DNA of 61,697 bases from Lewinellaceae bacterium (GTDB lineage: Bacteria > Bacteroidota > Bacteroidia > Chitinophagales > Saprospiraceae), in the NCBI GenBank assembly GCA_024639065.1, contig JAHEJC010000004.1:1-61697 (forward strand), written 5' to 3'. The notes below the pieces were generated by a model. It saw only the letters and a list, made by a program, of their open reading frames with translations. It did not search any database and was not told where the DNA came from. Positions within the stretch are counted from its first letter, which is position 1. Every line of letters begins with the position of its first letter. Below are positions 9,578-18,349 of this stretch, piece by piece. The translations under genes and the position numbers were made by a program.

Positions 9578-9945
9578 TGCTCTTTTCTTTTGATTTCTTC
9601 GTCAATAATTTTTCTTAACTCCTTCAGTTGCTCTGTTGTTAAATCAGTGGACTTCGTGAAGAATGAAGCGAACTGCTCCGTCGAGTCGCCAAAGAATTTT
9701 TTTACAAATCCATGAAAACTTCCAGATAGATAATCCTCTTTTTTTACCAGGGGATAATATTCCCTGGATTTTCCTTGTACATTATAATCGATAAATCCTT
9801 TATCCCGCATCCTCTTAAGCAAGGTAGCAATTGTGGTGGGAGCAGGCTTTGGATTATCATATGCCTGGATAATATCTTTCATGAATCCTTTTCCCAGTTT
9901 CCAAAGATGATTTAATAAATGTTCTTCAGTTTTTGAAAGGCTCAT
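9574..9945 (-). CDS. BlaI/MecI/CopY-family transcriptional repressor
   Basis: A 123-residue cytoplasmic winged-helix repressor, the usual length for the family. The N-terminal helix-turn-helix region reads SKTEEHLLNHLWKLG, then TTIATLLKRMRDKGFIDY; the C-terminal helix is charged and should dimerise. It sits immediately before the M56 antirepressor gene with a four-base overlap. Two TTCTACAnnTGTAGAA palindromes cover its own promoter, so autorepression is very likely. Family members control beta-lactamase, copper or envelope genes; no beta-lactamase is in this window, so the true targets are unknown. Confidence 0.92.
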   Translation of the reverse strand: MSLSKTEEHLLNHLWKLGKGFMKDIIQAYDNPKPAPTTIATLLKRMRDKGFIDYNVQGKSREYYPLVKKEDYLSGSFHGFVKKFFGDSTEQFASFFTKSTDLTTEQLKELRKIIDEEIKRKEQ

Positions 9946-9960
9946 AAAAAATTGATTGTC

Positions 9961-9976
9961 TTCTACAAATGTAGAA
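9961..9976 (-). promoter_or_regulatory. BlaI-type operator 1, covering the -7 box
   Basis: The palindrome TTCTACAAATGTAGAA contains, on the minus strand, TACATTTG (9966-9973), a perfect TAnnTTTG -7 box. It lies 15 bases from the repressor start codon, so transcription would start close to base 9959. Repressor binding would block RNA polymerase directly. Confidence 0.8.
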
Positions 9977-9988
9977 ATAAATTTTGAC

Positions 9989-10004
9989 TTCTACAAGTGT
10001 AGAA
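9989..10004 (-). promoter_or_regulatory. BlaI-type operator 2, covering the -33 box
   Basis: The palindrome TTCTACAAGTGTAGAA is 14 of 16 or better like operator 1, with centres 28 bases apart. On the minus strand it carries TTG (9994-9996) exactly 20 bases from the -7 box, the expected -33 spacing. The pair therefore brackets the whole promoter. Confidence 0.78.
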
Positions 10005-10167
10005 TTAAAATTTTATTTTTATGTTCCTACCTTTGAAAAGAACAAAACGTATACAAATCACTGCCTAAACTGACCTACATCAATAATCTGACTAATGGAA
10101 TAAGCTATTTTCGAATATTCAATTATTATCTAAAATGTTTCGAGTGTAACTTTTAAAAGTCAATTAA

Positions 10168-10695
10168 ATGAAAAATCTATTAATTTTTAGTGTGGTCATT
10201 CTTATTATTTCATGTACCAAATTTGAGGGCCCTGAAGCTATTTATGGACCGGAAAAAGATCCTGAAATTATTGCTTCAACCCTTTCGATGAAAATGAAAA
10301 AAGGCATTTTTAGGGGTCACTTGGCTGGTGATGAAACCCAAGCTACAGGTCAGGTCTATTTCAAATTTGAAGCTGACAACTCGGCGGTTTATTTTAAACT
10401 GATTGTAGCAGGCATTGAAGGTGTGCAAGCAGCACATTTACATCACGCTCATGCTGGTGATGAACTTCCAGGACACCCTGTATTAGAACTTTTCAGTGGT
10501 CATATTCCAGAGAAGTCAAATGGTATTTTAGCTGAAGGTATCTTAACTGCCGATGATATTAACTGCACATGCGATCATCATGAGGGCCATCATAACCTAG
10601 CCCATTTAAGAAAGCATATCCAGGATGGAGAAACCTCCGTTTTAGTGCATAGTACGAATTTCCCTGAAGGAGAAATTAGGGGTCCAATTCATTGA
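10168..10695 (+). CDS. CHRD-domain lipoprotein
   Basis: A 175-residue lipoprotein: the leader ends VVILIISC, a typical lipobox, so it should be acylated and exported. A CHRD domain (named after chordin) covers about residues 45-175, with GQVYFKFEADNSAVYFKL, AAHLHHAHAG and a C-terminal EGEIRGPIH. It is unusually rich in His (HLHHAHAG, CDHHEGHHN), which could bind metal. The function of bacterial CHRD proteins is unknown. It is transcribed away from the BlaI gene; whether the BlaI sites also affect it cannot be told from the sequence. Confidence 0.8.
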   Translation: MKNLLIFSVVILIISCTKFEGPEAIYGPEKDPEIIASTLSMKMKKGIFRGHLAGDETQATGQVYFKFEADNSAVYFKLIVAGIEGVQAAHLHHAHAGDELPGHPVLELFSGHIPEKSNGILAEGILTADDINCTCDHHEGHHNLAHLRKHIQDGETSVLVHSTNFPEGEIRGPIH

Positions 10696-10708
10696 AATAA
10701 ATGAAGTT

Positions 10709-11329
10709 CTACTTAGCTGGTGGCATGGTTCCAAACACGCGATCCCAAAAAGAAGTAGTCACACCAAATAACCTATCCGTATGCTTATAGTGGTGCAATG
10801 AATGGTGTTTGTATTGTGACCTTAAATAGGAAGGCACATTTTTGGTGTGGGTCAAATAGTGGATCCGGGTATAGATCAAATAGCCAGTTAAAAAACCAGG
10901 CATGAAAATAAAAACAAATTTTCCCATAAATAGAAAAAAAAGACCGAACAAAACAGCAGAAAAAATTAATCCCGGAGCAGGAGGCATAATAATTCGTTGC
11001 ACGTCTCTCGGGTATTCATGATGAATCCCATGAAAGGTAAAGGCTAACTTTTCAGCAAATTTGGAATTGGGAAAATAATCATCCAGGTGAAATAAATAAC
11101 GGTGGGCAAAATATTCAAAAAGGGTCCAAAAAAGGACTGCCCCAATAAAGATAAAAATGGCGGTTCCAATGGAATCGACAACCTGAAGTTTAAAAGCAAT
11201 GAATAGTAATCCCAACACGATCAATGTATAAAAGCCAGCAGAAACCTGAGGAGGCGATTTGCTGAATACTTCCAAATATGGATTACTAAATATCTGACCT
11301 TGTCCGCTATTTTTGATTTTATGGCTCAT
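10709..11329 (-). CDS. Fatty acid hydroxylase / sterol desaturase family membrane protein
   Basis: A 206-residue membrane diiron enzyme. The His clusters HRYLFH, HGIHHEYP, HYLTH and HHSLHHYKH are those of the fatty acid hydroxylase superfamily, closest to fatty acid 2-hydroxylase. The predicted reaction is oxygen-dependent hydroxylation of a lipid acyl chain in the inner membrane. Several hydrophobic segments flank the His motifs. I chose the ATG reading MSHKIKNSG; a TTG nine codons upstream would also be in frame. It is convergent with the CHRD gene, 13 bases between the stops. Confidence 0.85.
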   Translation of the reverse strand: MSHKIKNSGQGQIFSNPYLEVFSKSPPQVSAGFYTLIVLGLLFIAFKLQVVDSIGTAIFIFIGAVLFWTLFEYFAHRYLFHLDDYFPNSKFAEKLAFTFHGIHHEYPRDVQRIIMPPAPGLIFSAVLFGLFFLFMGKFVFIFMPGFLTGYLIYTRIHYLTHTKNVPSYLRSQYKHHSLHHYKHTDRLFGVTTSFWDRVFGTMPPAK

Positions 11330-11596
11330 GAACTGAGGGATAATTTTGAATAGCAAAAATAAGCTTTTAATAGTTCTCTTTCAAGTAAATAGATAATTTC
11401 AAGTTTTTTCCTGAATAGTTAGTACATCGAACTACCTGAAAATTCTAGATTTTAAGTATTGAATTTATATTGTATATTAATAAACAATTACAATTGGAAT
11501 CCCATAAATTCTATTTTAGAATTGCAATCTAATTTTCGAAATTGGCTATAAAATTTTCTAGTTGGAATCATAAATCACCATTTAAATATATAATAC

Positions 11597-12691
11597 ATGA
11601 AAAACTATTTAGCTTTAGTTTTCTGCCTTTTAATTTCATATGCGGGTTTTTCAACCTCCAAAACAGATTTTAAACTTGGCGATCCAAACATAGAATCTAT
11701 TCATGCTATGACATTTGGCCCCGGGGGAGTATTATTTATTGGAGACTCTAAGGGAGCTGCAATTATTGCGTTAAATACCGGAGACCTGGAAGAAAGTGAA
11801 GCGGTAGCCGTTAACATAGAAAATATTGATGAGATGATTGCTATGGCATTGGGTACGGAAAAAGATCAAATCATTATTCAGGATATGGCCGTCAATCCTA
11901 TCTCTAAAAAGATTTATTTTGGAATACATTTAGTTGACGGTACGCCGGTACTTCTTAGTTATGGAACCAATTTAGAAGGGATCAACATTAAAGAAATTAG
12001 TCATTCGAAAATATCCATACCCAATTCCGTAGCGATCGAAGCAGAAGATTCCAGAGGTCGACCTTTAAGAAAATGGACCGTATCAGACATTGGTTACCAT
12101 GATGGCCATGTATTGCTCAGTGGGTTGACTAATCATGAATTTGCTTCTACGCTAACCCAAATTCCCTTCCCATTTCAAGAACATCAAAGTCAGCAAGCTT
12201 CATTGGAAATATATCATGCTGCACATGGGCAATATGAAACACATTCTCCCATTAAAACATTTACCACGGCCATAATCAACTATGAACCGCACATTATTGC
12301 TAGTTACACCTGTACTCCATTAGTTGTATTTCCGATCAGTGATCTCAAAAAAGGCAAGCATACCAAAGGCAGGACAGTAGCAGAATTGGGTAATCGGAAC
12401 ACTCCTTTAGATATGATTACTTTATCTAAAGATGGCAAACAGTATCTGTTAATGTCTAATTCCAGCCGAGCGGTCATGAAAATAAAATTTGATGATATCA
12501 GTCGGTTCTCCAGTTCGCTGACGGAACCGGTAAATGAAAACTCTGGAGTTGCTGGTATTAACTTCTTATCATTGCCAATGACCAATGTTCAGCAAATGGA
12601 CAAGCTGGATGAGAACCATGTCGTTTCTATCCAGCGCAAAGCCAACGGACAATTGGATCTGAATACGCACTCAATTAATAGACTGCTCTAG
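11597..12691 (+). CDS. Secreted protein, propeller-like, function unknown
   Basis: A 364-residue protein with a signal peptide (YLALVFCLLISYAGFS). The body has repeated strand-rich blocks such as AMTFGPGGVLFIGDSKGAAI and AVNPISKKIYFGIH that resemble beta-propeller blades, and a late segment ITLSKDGKQYLLMSNSS. I do not recognise a named family. The next gene starts seven bases after the stop and also encodes a secreted protein, and the GH30-like gene follows, so the three may act together outside the cytoplasm. Confidence 0.65.
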   Translation: MKNYLALVFCLLISYAGFSTSKTDFKLGDPNIESIHAMTFGPGGVLFIGDSKGAAIIALNTGDLEESEAVAVNIENIDEMIAMALGTEKDQIIIQDMAVNPISKKIYFGIHLVDGTPVLLSYGTNLEGINIKEISHSKISIPNSVAIEAEDSRGRPLRKWTVSDIGYHDGHVLLSGLTNHEFASTLTQIPFPFQEHQSQQASLEIYHAAHGQYETHSPIKTFTTAIINYEPHIIASYTCTPLVVFPISDLKKGKHTKGRTVAELGNRNTPLDMITLSKDGKQYLLMSNSSRAVMKIKFDDISRFSSSLTEPVNENSGVAGINFLSLPMTNVQQMDKLDENHVVSIQRKANGQLDLNTHSINRLL

Positions 12692-12698
12692 TCATTAT

Positions 12699-13760
12699 AT
12701 GATGATTAAGTGTTCAGGATGCATTTTTTGGTGGGTCTTGCTTTACTTGTTTTTCGACGTACAATCTATAGGCTGTCAAGTAGCTATAATTTGGAATCAA
12801 GGACAAGCTGAGGCGCTAAGGTTGAATGATTTTTCGGGAGGAATACAAGATTTAATGGTACGAAAAAGGCATGCTGATTTTCCGGTTTTGGGTGATTTTA
12901 TTAGAGAATCTAATACCATTATTTTCAAACCGCTCATCTATTTATCCAAAGGAATTGTATATCAAATATTTAATGCGGATCACTTAATTAGCGAGATAAG
13001 AATCCCTGAAGATACCAGTTCCGATTCAGGACACGTAGTGAATATTTTTCCGGCAACTCAGATTTGGCCAGCAAATATATTGAAAGGATATATTAAATTT
13101 TCTGAACCAATGGGCGAATTGCCTTCCAAGGATTTTCTGAAAATTTACAATGATCATGGAGAAGAATTACTGGACGTTTTTTTAGAACTGAATCCGGATC
13201 TTTGGAATCATGATCAAACGATAATGACTTTTTGGTTCAACCCCGGCCGTATAAAGAGAGGTTTGAATCCAAATTTGGAGGAAGGGAATCCATTAGAAGC
13301 ACAAGCAAATTATACCATCAAAATTGATGCTGCATGGTTGACCAAGAAAGGTAAACCTCTTCGTCAGGATTTTATATTTGATTTCAAATCATCATCAGCA
13401 GATCGCGAAAAAATATATGTAGATGATTGGCAGGTTGATTCTCCCAAAATAGATACCCGGGAGCCGTTAAGGATTTTATTCAGCGAAACCTTGGATTATT
13501 ATTTGTTACAAGAATGCTTTCAGATTGTAGGCTTAGAAGGAGCACCGATTCCTGTTCAAACAGTAGTAGATAAAGAGGGTAAACAGATAACTTTTGTACC
13601 ACAAACGCCATGGAAACAGCCATCATTTTTTATAGAAATCAAAACGAAACTTGAAGACCTGGCTGGCAATAATTTAACCAGATTGTTTGATCAGGATTTA
13701 AGAAAAGATGGAAAGTCAAATGAAAATAGAGACTTTCTCAGAATCCGTGTTACATTGTGA
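12699..13760 (+). CDS. Secreted protein with Ig-like (Big_5/SbsA-type) segments, function unknown
   Basis: A 353-residue exported protein with a hydrophobic N-terminus (WWVLLYLFFDVQSIGC); the Cys could be acylated but the preceding residues are a poor lipobox. Two segments resemble SbsA Ig-like domains: ILKGYIKFSEPMG with AQANYTIKIDAAW, and PLRILFSETLDYYL with FFIEIKTKLEDLAGN (the usual F/L-S-E..D and L-D-A-x-G-N pattern). No catalytic motif is seen. It lies seven bases after the propeller-like gene and 88 bases before the glycosidase gene. Confidence 0.6.
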   Translation: MMIKCSGCIFWWVLLYLFFDVQSIGCQVAIIWNQGQAEALRLNDFSGGIQDLMVRKRHADFPVLGDFIRESNTIIFKPLIYLSKGIVYQIFNADHLISEIRIPEDTSSDSGHVVNIFPATQIWPANILKGYIKFSEPMGELPSKDFLKIYNDHGEELLDVFLELNPDLWNHDQTIMTFWFNPGRIKRGLNPNLEEGNPLEAQANYTIKIDAAWLTKKGKPLRQDFIFDFKSSSADREKIYVDDWQVDSPKIDTREPLRILFSETLDYYLLQECFQIVGLEGAPIPVQTVVDKEGKQITFVPQTPWKQPSFFIEIKTKLEDLAGNNLTRLFDQDLRKDGKSNENRDFLRIRVTL

Positions 13761-13848
13761 TTATGGATAACCGACTTTGTACGATTTCCGAAAACTACAA
13801 TTTGAATAGAATAATTTTATCTAAGGATTTTTACCATAGCCAAGGAAA

Positions 13849-15825
13849 ATGAAAACGACCTTCTTCACATTTACTTTTATTGCCAGCTTTTTGGTTATTT
13901 CTATAGCCCAACCAGAAGTATCTCCCTGGAGTAATATCAGTGGGATTCGGATTGATGGGGAATTAATGGAGTTAAACACATCAGTTGGATTAGTAGGTCC
14001 TGATTGGTCAACACAACACCGAACGGCAAAAGAAAGAGCCAGGTATCAGTATCGAAGAGAGCAACGCACCCAATTTTCAGGTGTTGAGATTGATAGTCTT
14101 TTTTGGGACCAATCAGTAGAAGACCTGGGAGGGGGAGCAGCTAATGTACGTATCCAATTCAGATGTGAAAAAGATACCCAATTGATGGGTGCTTTTTTTT
14201 TTCTGAGTTTGCCGTACGATCAATATAAATCAGGCCAAGTTCAGGTATTAAACCCAGAGCCATCAAATATCGAAAGCGCAATCATTCCAGATCCGCACGT
14301 AATCTTAAGAGGGCATGCCAGAGGAATCCTCATTAAAAGTGAAGCACGCCAATTAGAAATAGAGATAAACGAAGCGACTGAGATTTTTGTAGTAAAAGAT
14401 ACGCTGAATCAGCATAAATCATTGGATGTATATTTCGCCTTTATGACGGGTCAATTGCATAAAGGAACTTCCACTAACAAATCTTTTCATATCCAAACCA
14501 GTGGATCAGTAGATCGATCTCCAATCGAACTAGCATTGGATATCAATAATCTGGGAAGACCGTTTACCGGGTTTGGCGGTAATTTTAGACTTCAAAATCC
14601 CACTACGGATCCACCGGTCATTGACTACTGCTTAAAAAATATGGAAGTGCGTTGGGGGCGGGTGGAGATGCCCTGGCGGTTTTGGCATCCTGATGAAGAA
14701 ACAGATCCATTGAAAAATGCTAGAAAAAATGGATTGCATTCAAGAGTAGAAGCAGCCATGAAAATGGCTCAAAGGTTACATCAAATGGGTATGCCGGTTA
14801 TTTTATCAGACTGGTCGGCACCTGACTGGGCGATTATAGGCGAACGGACTTTTGGGCCTCAACCTGGAGATCTTAGAGGAAACCCACTGGATTCATCCAA
14901 ACTGGATAAGATCTATCAATCCATTGGTGATTATATAGCGTATGCTAAGAAAAAATACAAGTTTGAATTTGTCATGTTTTCATTCAATGAGTCGGACCTT
15001 GGCATCTATGTAAGACAGACCGGAGCGGAACATGCTCAATTTATTAAGGGATTAGGAGCACATTTGCAAAAAAGAGGTTTGTCTACCAAATTACTTTTAG
15101 GGGATACGGCTGATGCAAGAGGTTGGCCATTTGTTCAGGCAGCATTAAACGACTCTGAAACGCATCCCTTCATCCGTGCGGTCTCCTTTCATTCCTGGCG
15201 AGGGTATACCGATGAGAATTTAAAAAAATGGGCTATTGCTGCCGAAAAAATGAATGTACCATTGCTGGTGGGAGAAGGTAGTATGGATGCGGGTGCCTGG
15301 CGCTATCCAGACATATTTTCGGAATATACCTATGCCATGGAAGAAATAAATCTTTATGTACGCATTCTGAAAATATGTCAGCCTGAGTCCATTTTACAAT
15401 GGCAGCTTACCGCCGATTATTCTCCTTTAAAAGGTGGAGGTGTTTTTGGCAATAACGACCTGCCTTTACAACCAACTCAGCGATATTGGAATTTCAAACA
15501 GCTGGCAAATGTACCTCCAGGGCTTTTTGCACTCCCTGTGGTAACCAACAAACAGAATGTAGTGGCCACTGCATTGGGGAATGGTCAAAATAATAAATAT
15601 GTTATTCATCTGGTAAATAATGGACCTACTCGACAAGCTGTGATTAGCGGATTACCAGAAGATATAAATTGGATGAAGGTATTTGTAACCAATGAACAAA
15701 GTCAAAACTCTGAAAGGAGAAGGGTGCGAGTAAGAAATGGTGTTGCGCAATTTATGGCTGAAACGAATAGTTTTATCACACTGCATTCAGTGGAAGGATC
15801 AACAAATTTTTCGGGAGGTTTTTAA
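13849..15825 (+). CDS. Secreted clan GH-A glycoside hydrolase, GH30-like
   Basis: A 658-residue exported protein (signal FFTFTFIASFLVISIAQ). About 230 residues of uncharacterised beta-rich N-terminal sequence come first, then a (beta/alpha)8 hydrolase starting RPFTGFGG, the opening used by GH30. The acid/base Glu is in FNESD (Glu381) and the nucleophile Glu in VGEGS (Glu476), with the C-terminal beta domain after that. GH30 enzymes cut beta-linked glucosyl, xylosyl or fucosyl residues; the substrate cannot be told. No SusC/D pair lies nearby, so this is not a standard utilisation locus. Confidence 0.75.
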   Translation: MKTTFFTFTFIASFLVISIAQPEVSPWSNISGIRIDGELMELNTSVGLVGPDWSTQHRTAKERARYQYRREQRTQFSGVEIDSLFWDQSVEDLGGGAANVRIQFRCEKDTQLMGAFFFLSLPYDQYKSGQVQVLNPEPSNIESAIIPDPHVILRGHARGILIKSEARQLEIEINEATEIFVVKDTLNQHKSLDVYFAFMTGQLHKGTSTNKSFHIQTSGSVDRSPIELALDINNLGRPFTGFGGNFRLQNPTTDPPVIDYCLKNMEVRWGRVEMPWRFWHPDEETDPLKNARKNGLHSRVEAAMKMAQRLHQMGMPVILSDWSAPDWAIIGERTFGPQPGDLRGNPLDSSKLDKIYQSIGDYIAYAKKKYKFEFVMFSFNESDLGIYVRQTGAEHAQFIKGLGAHLQKRGLSTKLLLGDTADARGWPFVQAALNDSETHPFIRAVSFHSWRGYTDENLKKWAIAAEKMNVPLLVGEGSMDAGAWRYPDIFSEYTYAMEEINLYVRILKICQPESILQWQLTADYSPLKGGGVFGNNDLPLQPTQRYWNFKQLANVPPGLFALPVVTNKQNVVATALGNGQNNKYVIHLVNNGPTRQAVISGLPEDINWMKVFVTNEQSQNSERRRVRVRNGVAQFMAETNSFITLHSVEGSTNFSGGF

Positions 15826-15835
15826 TCATTGTCGA

Positions 15836-16675
15836 ATGGCGGATGTTAAAATTATTAAGGCAACTGGTGAAGTAGCCACTTTTGATATTTCAAAATTGAT
15901 TGGATCATTAAAAAGATCTGGTGCTTCTGATGAAACTGCTGTAAAAATCGCGACTGAAATTGAGACATCTTTATATGAAGGAATGCGCACCAAAGAAATC
16001 TATAAAAAGGCCTTTGCTCGCTTGAAGAAACATTCTCGCCCAACCGCAGCTCGGTATAAATTGAAAAAAGCCATAATGGAATTGGGCACCTCTGGCTTTC
16101 CTTTCGAACGATATGTGGCTGCGTTGCTAGATTTTCAAGGATTTAAGACCGAGGTAGGTGTTATCGTGGATGGGCAATGCGTAAGCCATGAAATTGATGT
16201 GATCGCACACAAAGAAGATCTTCATTACATCTGTGAATGCAAATTTCACAATCGGCAGGATAGGACCTGTAATGTGAAAATACCCCTGTATATAAATTCC
16301 AGGTTTAAAGATGTAGAACAGTCCTTGAAAAACTTTAAAGGGCATCAAAATAAATTCCACCAGGGATGGATATTTACGAATACCCGATTTACGGCTGATG
16401 CAATGCAATACGGAAAATGTGTTGGACTCAAATTGGTCGGTTGGAATTATCCTAAAAATAAAGGGATTAAAGATTTAACGGATCGGGCAGGTATACATCC
16501 GGTTACGTGTTTAACTACATTGACCTCCAGAGAGAAAAAGGCATTGCTGGATCTTGAAATAGTGCATGTCAAGAATTTATGTAATTATCCACACGTATTA
16601 GATAAAATCGGAATGAGCAAAACAAGACAAAAAAAAATACTTAGTGAAGCCACGGAGTTATGTGAGATCGAGTAA
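15836..16675 (+). CDS. ATP-cone domain fused to PD-(D/E)XK nuclease-like domain
   Basis: A 279-residue cytoplasmic protein. Residues 4-82 are an ATP-cone (KIIKATGEVATFDISKL, KKHSRPTAARYKL), the nucleotide sensor known from ribonucleotide reductase and NrdR. Residues about 88-200 look like an Mrr-type restriction endonuclease fold: HEIDVIA followed by YICECKFH provides the D...ExK set. The C-terminal part has a helix-hairpin-helix-like segment (VHVKNLCNYPHVLDKIGMSK). The first ATG in frame lies inside the previous gene; I chose the one just after that gene's stop because the ATP-cone begins there. A nucleotide-gated DNA or RNA nuclease is plausible; no methylase partner is present. Confidence 0.75.
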   Translation: MADVKIIKATGEVATFDISKLIGSLKRSGASDETAVKIATEIETSLYEGMRTKEIYKKAFARLKKHSRPTAARYKLKKAIMELGTSGFPFERYVAALLDFQGFKTEVGVIVDGQCVSHEIDVIAHKEDLHYICECKFHNRQDRTCNVKIPLYINSRFKDVEQSLKNFKGHQNKFHQGWIFTNTRFTADAMQYGKCVGLKLVGWNYPKNKGIKDLTDRAGIHPVTCLTTLTSREKKALLDLEIVHVKNLCNYPHVLDKIGMSKTRQKKILSEATELCEIE

Positions 16676-16865
16676 GCTTACCTAAGCTTAAAAAGCTAAG
16701 TCCAGACAAAGTGCTGGTTATATTAAATATAGCATTCATATTTAAGGTCTTATGTAAACTGATCATCTCTCATCCCATGATTGGTTTGATCTATGATTTA
16801 CCTACTTGAACATTGTCTGTTTTCAATTACGGGTTTCGGTTCGATTGTTGGTTCTGAAATGTTGA

Positions 16866-17495
16866 TTAGTTGGCGAATTGCAGCGCTCGCGTTTCAACTA
16901 TTACCAGCGTCCAGCCAACGCTCTCAACATAAAAGCGGATCAGCTCCATAAGCTCGTTGCGTTGTTCTTCGGCGGTGCTTACCAAATCGCTTTCTAAGGC
17001 AATATTTCGGATATACTCTTTGGCGTTTTTCTGGAGTTCGTTGTAATCCTTTTCGGAAAAAGAATTGAAGGTTCCTTCGGAAATATCGTAATAGTCAGAA
17101 TCGTGGTCAATAGATAAGATTTCCACTTTGGGGATAGGTCCCAGAGTAATGGTACGTGACTTTTCATTGGTCTCAATATCAATTCCTTCAAAGTTGATCC
17201 CCATAGACACTTTGGCTTTAACCCGGATCAAAGCCTTCTTTCTAAACGGACTAAGGTCATACCAATAGTAATCTTTGTAATCATATATTTCAGAAAAGTA
17301 TCCTTCGACGGTGATTAGTTTGCTCACTTTTTCAATCCGCTCCAATAGAGCCTGAGAAGATTGCTCTATCTTGAGTTCTTTAGAAAAAGTAAAGAACTTC
17401 CGGACCTGATAACCTGCAACAAATATTCCCGCGATGAGTAGTGCAATAAGGATCGTGCGGAATGGTATTTTTTTCTTCTTTTTTTCTTCAGACAT
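16866..17495 (-). CDS. DUF4230 membrane-anchored protein
   Basis: A 209-residue protein with a basic N-terminus (EEKKKKK) and one membrane segment (ILIALLIAGIFVAGY), leaving the bulk outside the inner membrane. The body matches DUF4230: LITVEGYFSEIYDYKDYYW, a strand-rich middle and a long C-terminal helix. The function is unknown. The start lies three bases after the stop of the DUF3108 gene, so the two form an operon. Confidence 0.75.
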   Translation of the reverse strand: MSEEKKKKKIPFRTILIALLIAGIFVAGYQVRKFFTFSKELKIEQSSQALLERIEKVSKLITVEGYFSEIYDYKDYYWYDLSPFRKKALIRVKAKVSMGINFEGIDIETNEKSRTITLGPIPKVEILSIDHDSDYYDISEGTFNSFSEKDYNELQKNAKEYIRNIALESDLVSTAEEQRNELMELIRFYVESVGWTLVIVETRALQFAN

Positions 17496-17498
17496 GAA

Positions 17499-18329
17499 TC
17501 ACTCGATTAGTAGGGGTTCTTTTAATCCATACCAGTTTTGAATAATCGCTTTTATTGACCCAACGGATACAGGCGATTCTATCATAAGTGGAACCCGATT
17601 AGCATCATTCGAGACATAAACATTCATTTCCGCTCCTTTTTTAAAAACAGTACCAGCTATTAATTCCGGGACTAACTGAGTTGTATTGACTTTCCCATAT
17701 CCTTTAATCCGTTGGTTTTTATTTTTGGATGCTATTTTAACATTTAATGGCCAGGCTTCTTTGTCTAAAAATACCTCTACTGGAAACTCATCACCATCAT
17801 TAAAATTTTCAATGCCTACATTTCTCAAACTATAAAATAAGGAGACGATGTCGTGAATGCATCCGTCAAGTTCACTGATTCCAGCTTCAAGCGTGCTATC
17901 CTTGGATTTGCCCCAATAGTAGATTGCCTGTTGATTACTTTGGTCGAAGTTAATCTTATCATAACGGGTATAATTTCCCTCATTGACATCTCTTACGGAG
18001 TGGAAAGGTAGCAGGGTTTCTTTATCTACTTTAGATTCGAAGTAATCTCTTACCTTAAAAAACCATTCGTAAGAAGGATAAGTCCTCCCTGTAGCTGAAA
18101 GGTGATAATGGTCGTTATATTCCTTTACTCTGAAAACCACTTCACCCGCTGATAACCAAATGAAATTCCAGTTATAATAGAGCTGATACACCACCGTTTC
18201 ACCGTTGGCGAAAGTTGTATTCTCTACCTCACAAAAATCGACCGAATTTATCTTATCAAGTGCTTGATTTTGTAAAAAACCAACCGAAGATGAAATTAAT
18301 AAAAAGCTCACTATGAGACAATTGCGCAC
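17499..18329 (-). CDS. DUF3108 domain protein, exported
   Basis: A 276-residue protein starting with GTG; the N-terminus LIVSFLLISSSVGFLQ is a signal peptide. The body has the DUF3108 pattern GETVVYQLYYNWNFIWLSAGEV, then ATGRTYPSYEWFFKVRDYFES and a long beta-barrel-like region. Members are often found near outer-membrane or exopolysaccharide genes but have no proven activity. It is the first gene of a two-gene operon with the DUF4230 gene. Confidence 0.75.
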   Translation of the reverse strand: MRNCLIVSFLLISSSVGFLQNQALDKINSVDFCEVENTTFANGETVVYQLYYNWNFIWLSAGEVVFRVKEYNDHYHLSATGRTYPSYEWFFKVRDYFESKVDKETLLPFHSVRDVNEGNYTRYDKINFDQSNQQAIYYWGKSKDSTLEAGISELDGCIHDIVSLFYSLRNVGIENFNDGDEFPVEVFLDKEAWPLNVKIASKNKNQRIKGYGKVNTTQLVPELIAGTVFKKGAEMNVYVSNDANRVPLMIESPVSVGSIKAIIQNWYGLKEPLLIE

Positions 18330-18349
18330 TTTTTTATGATTTTCTATAG

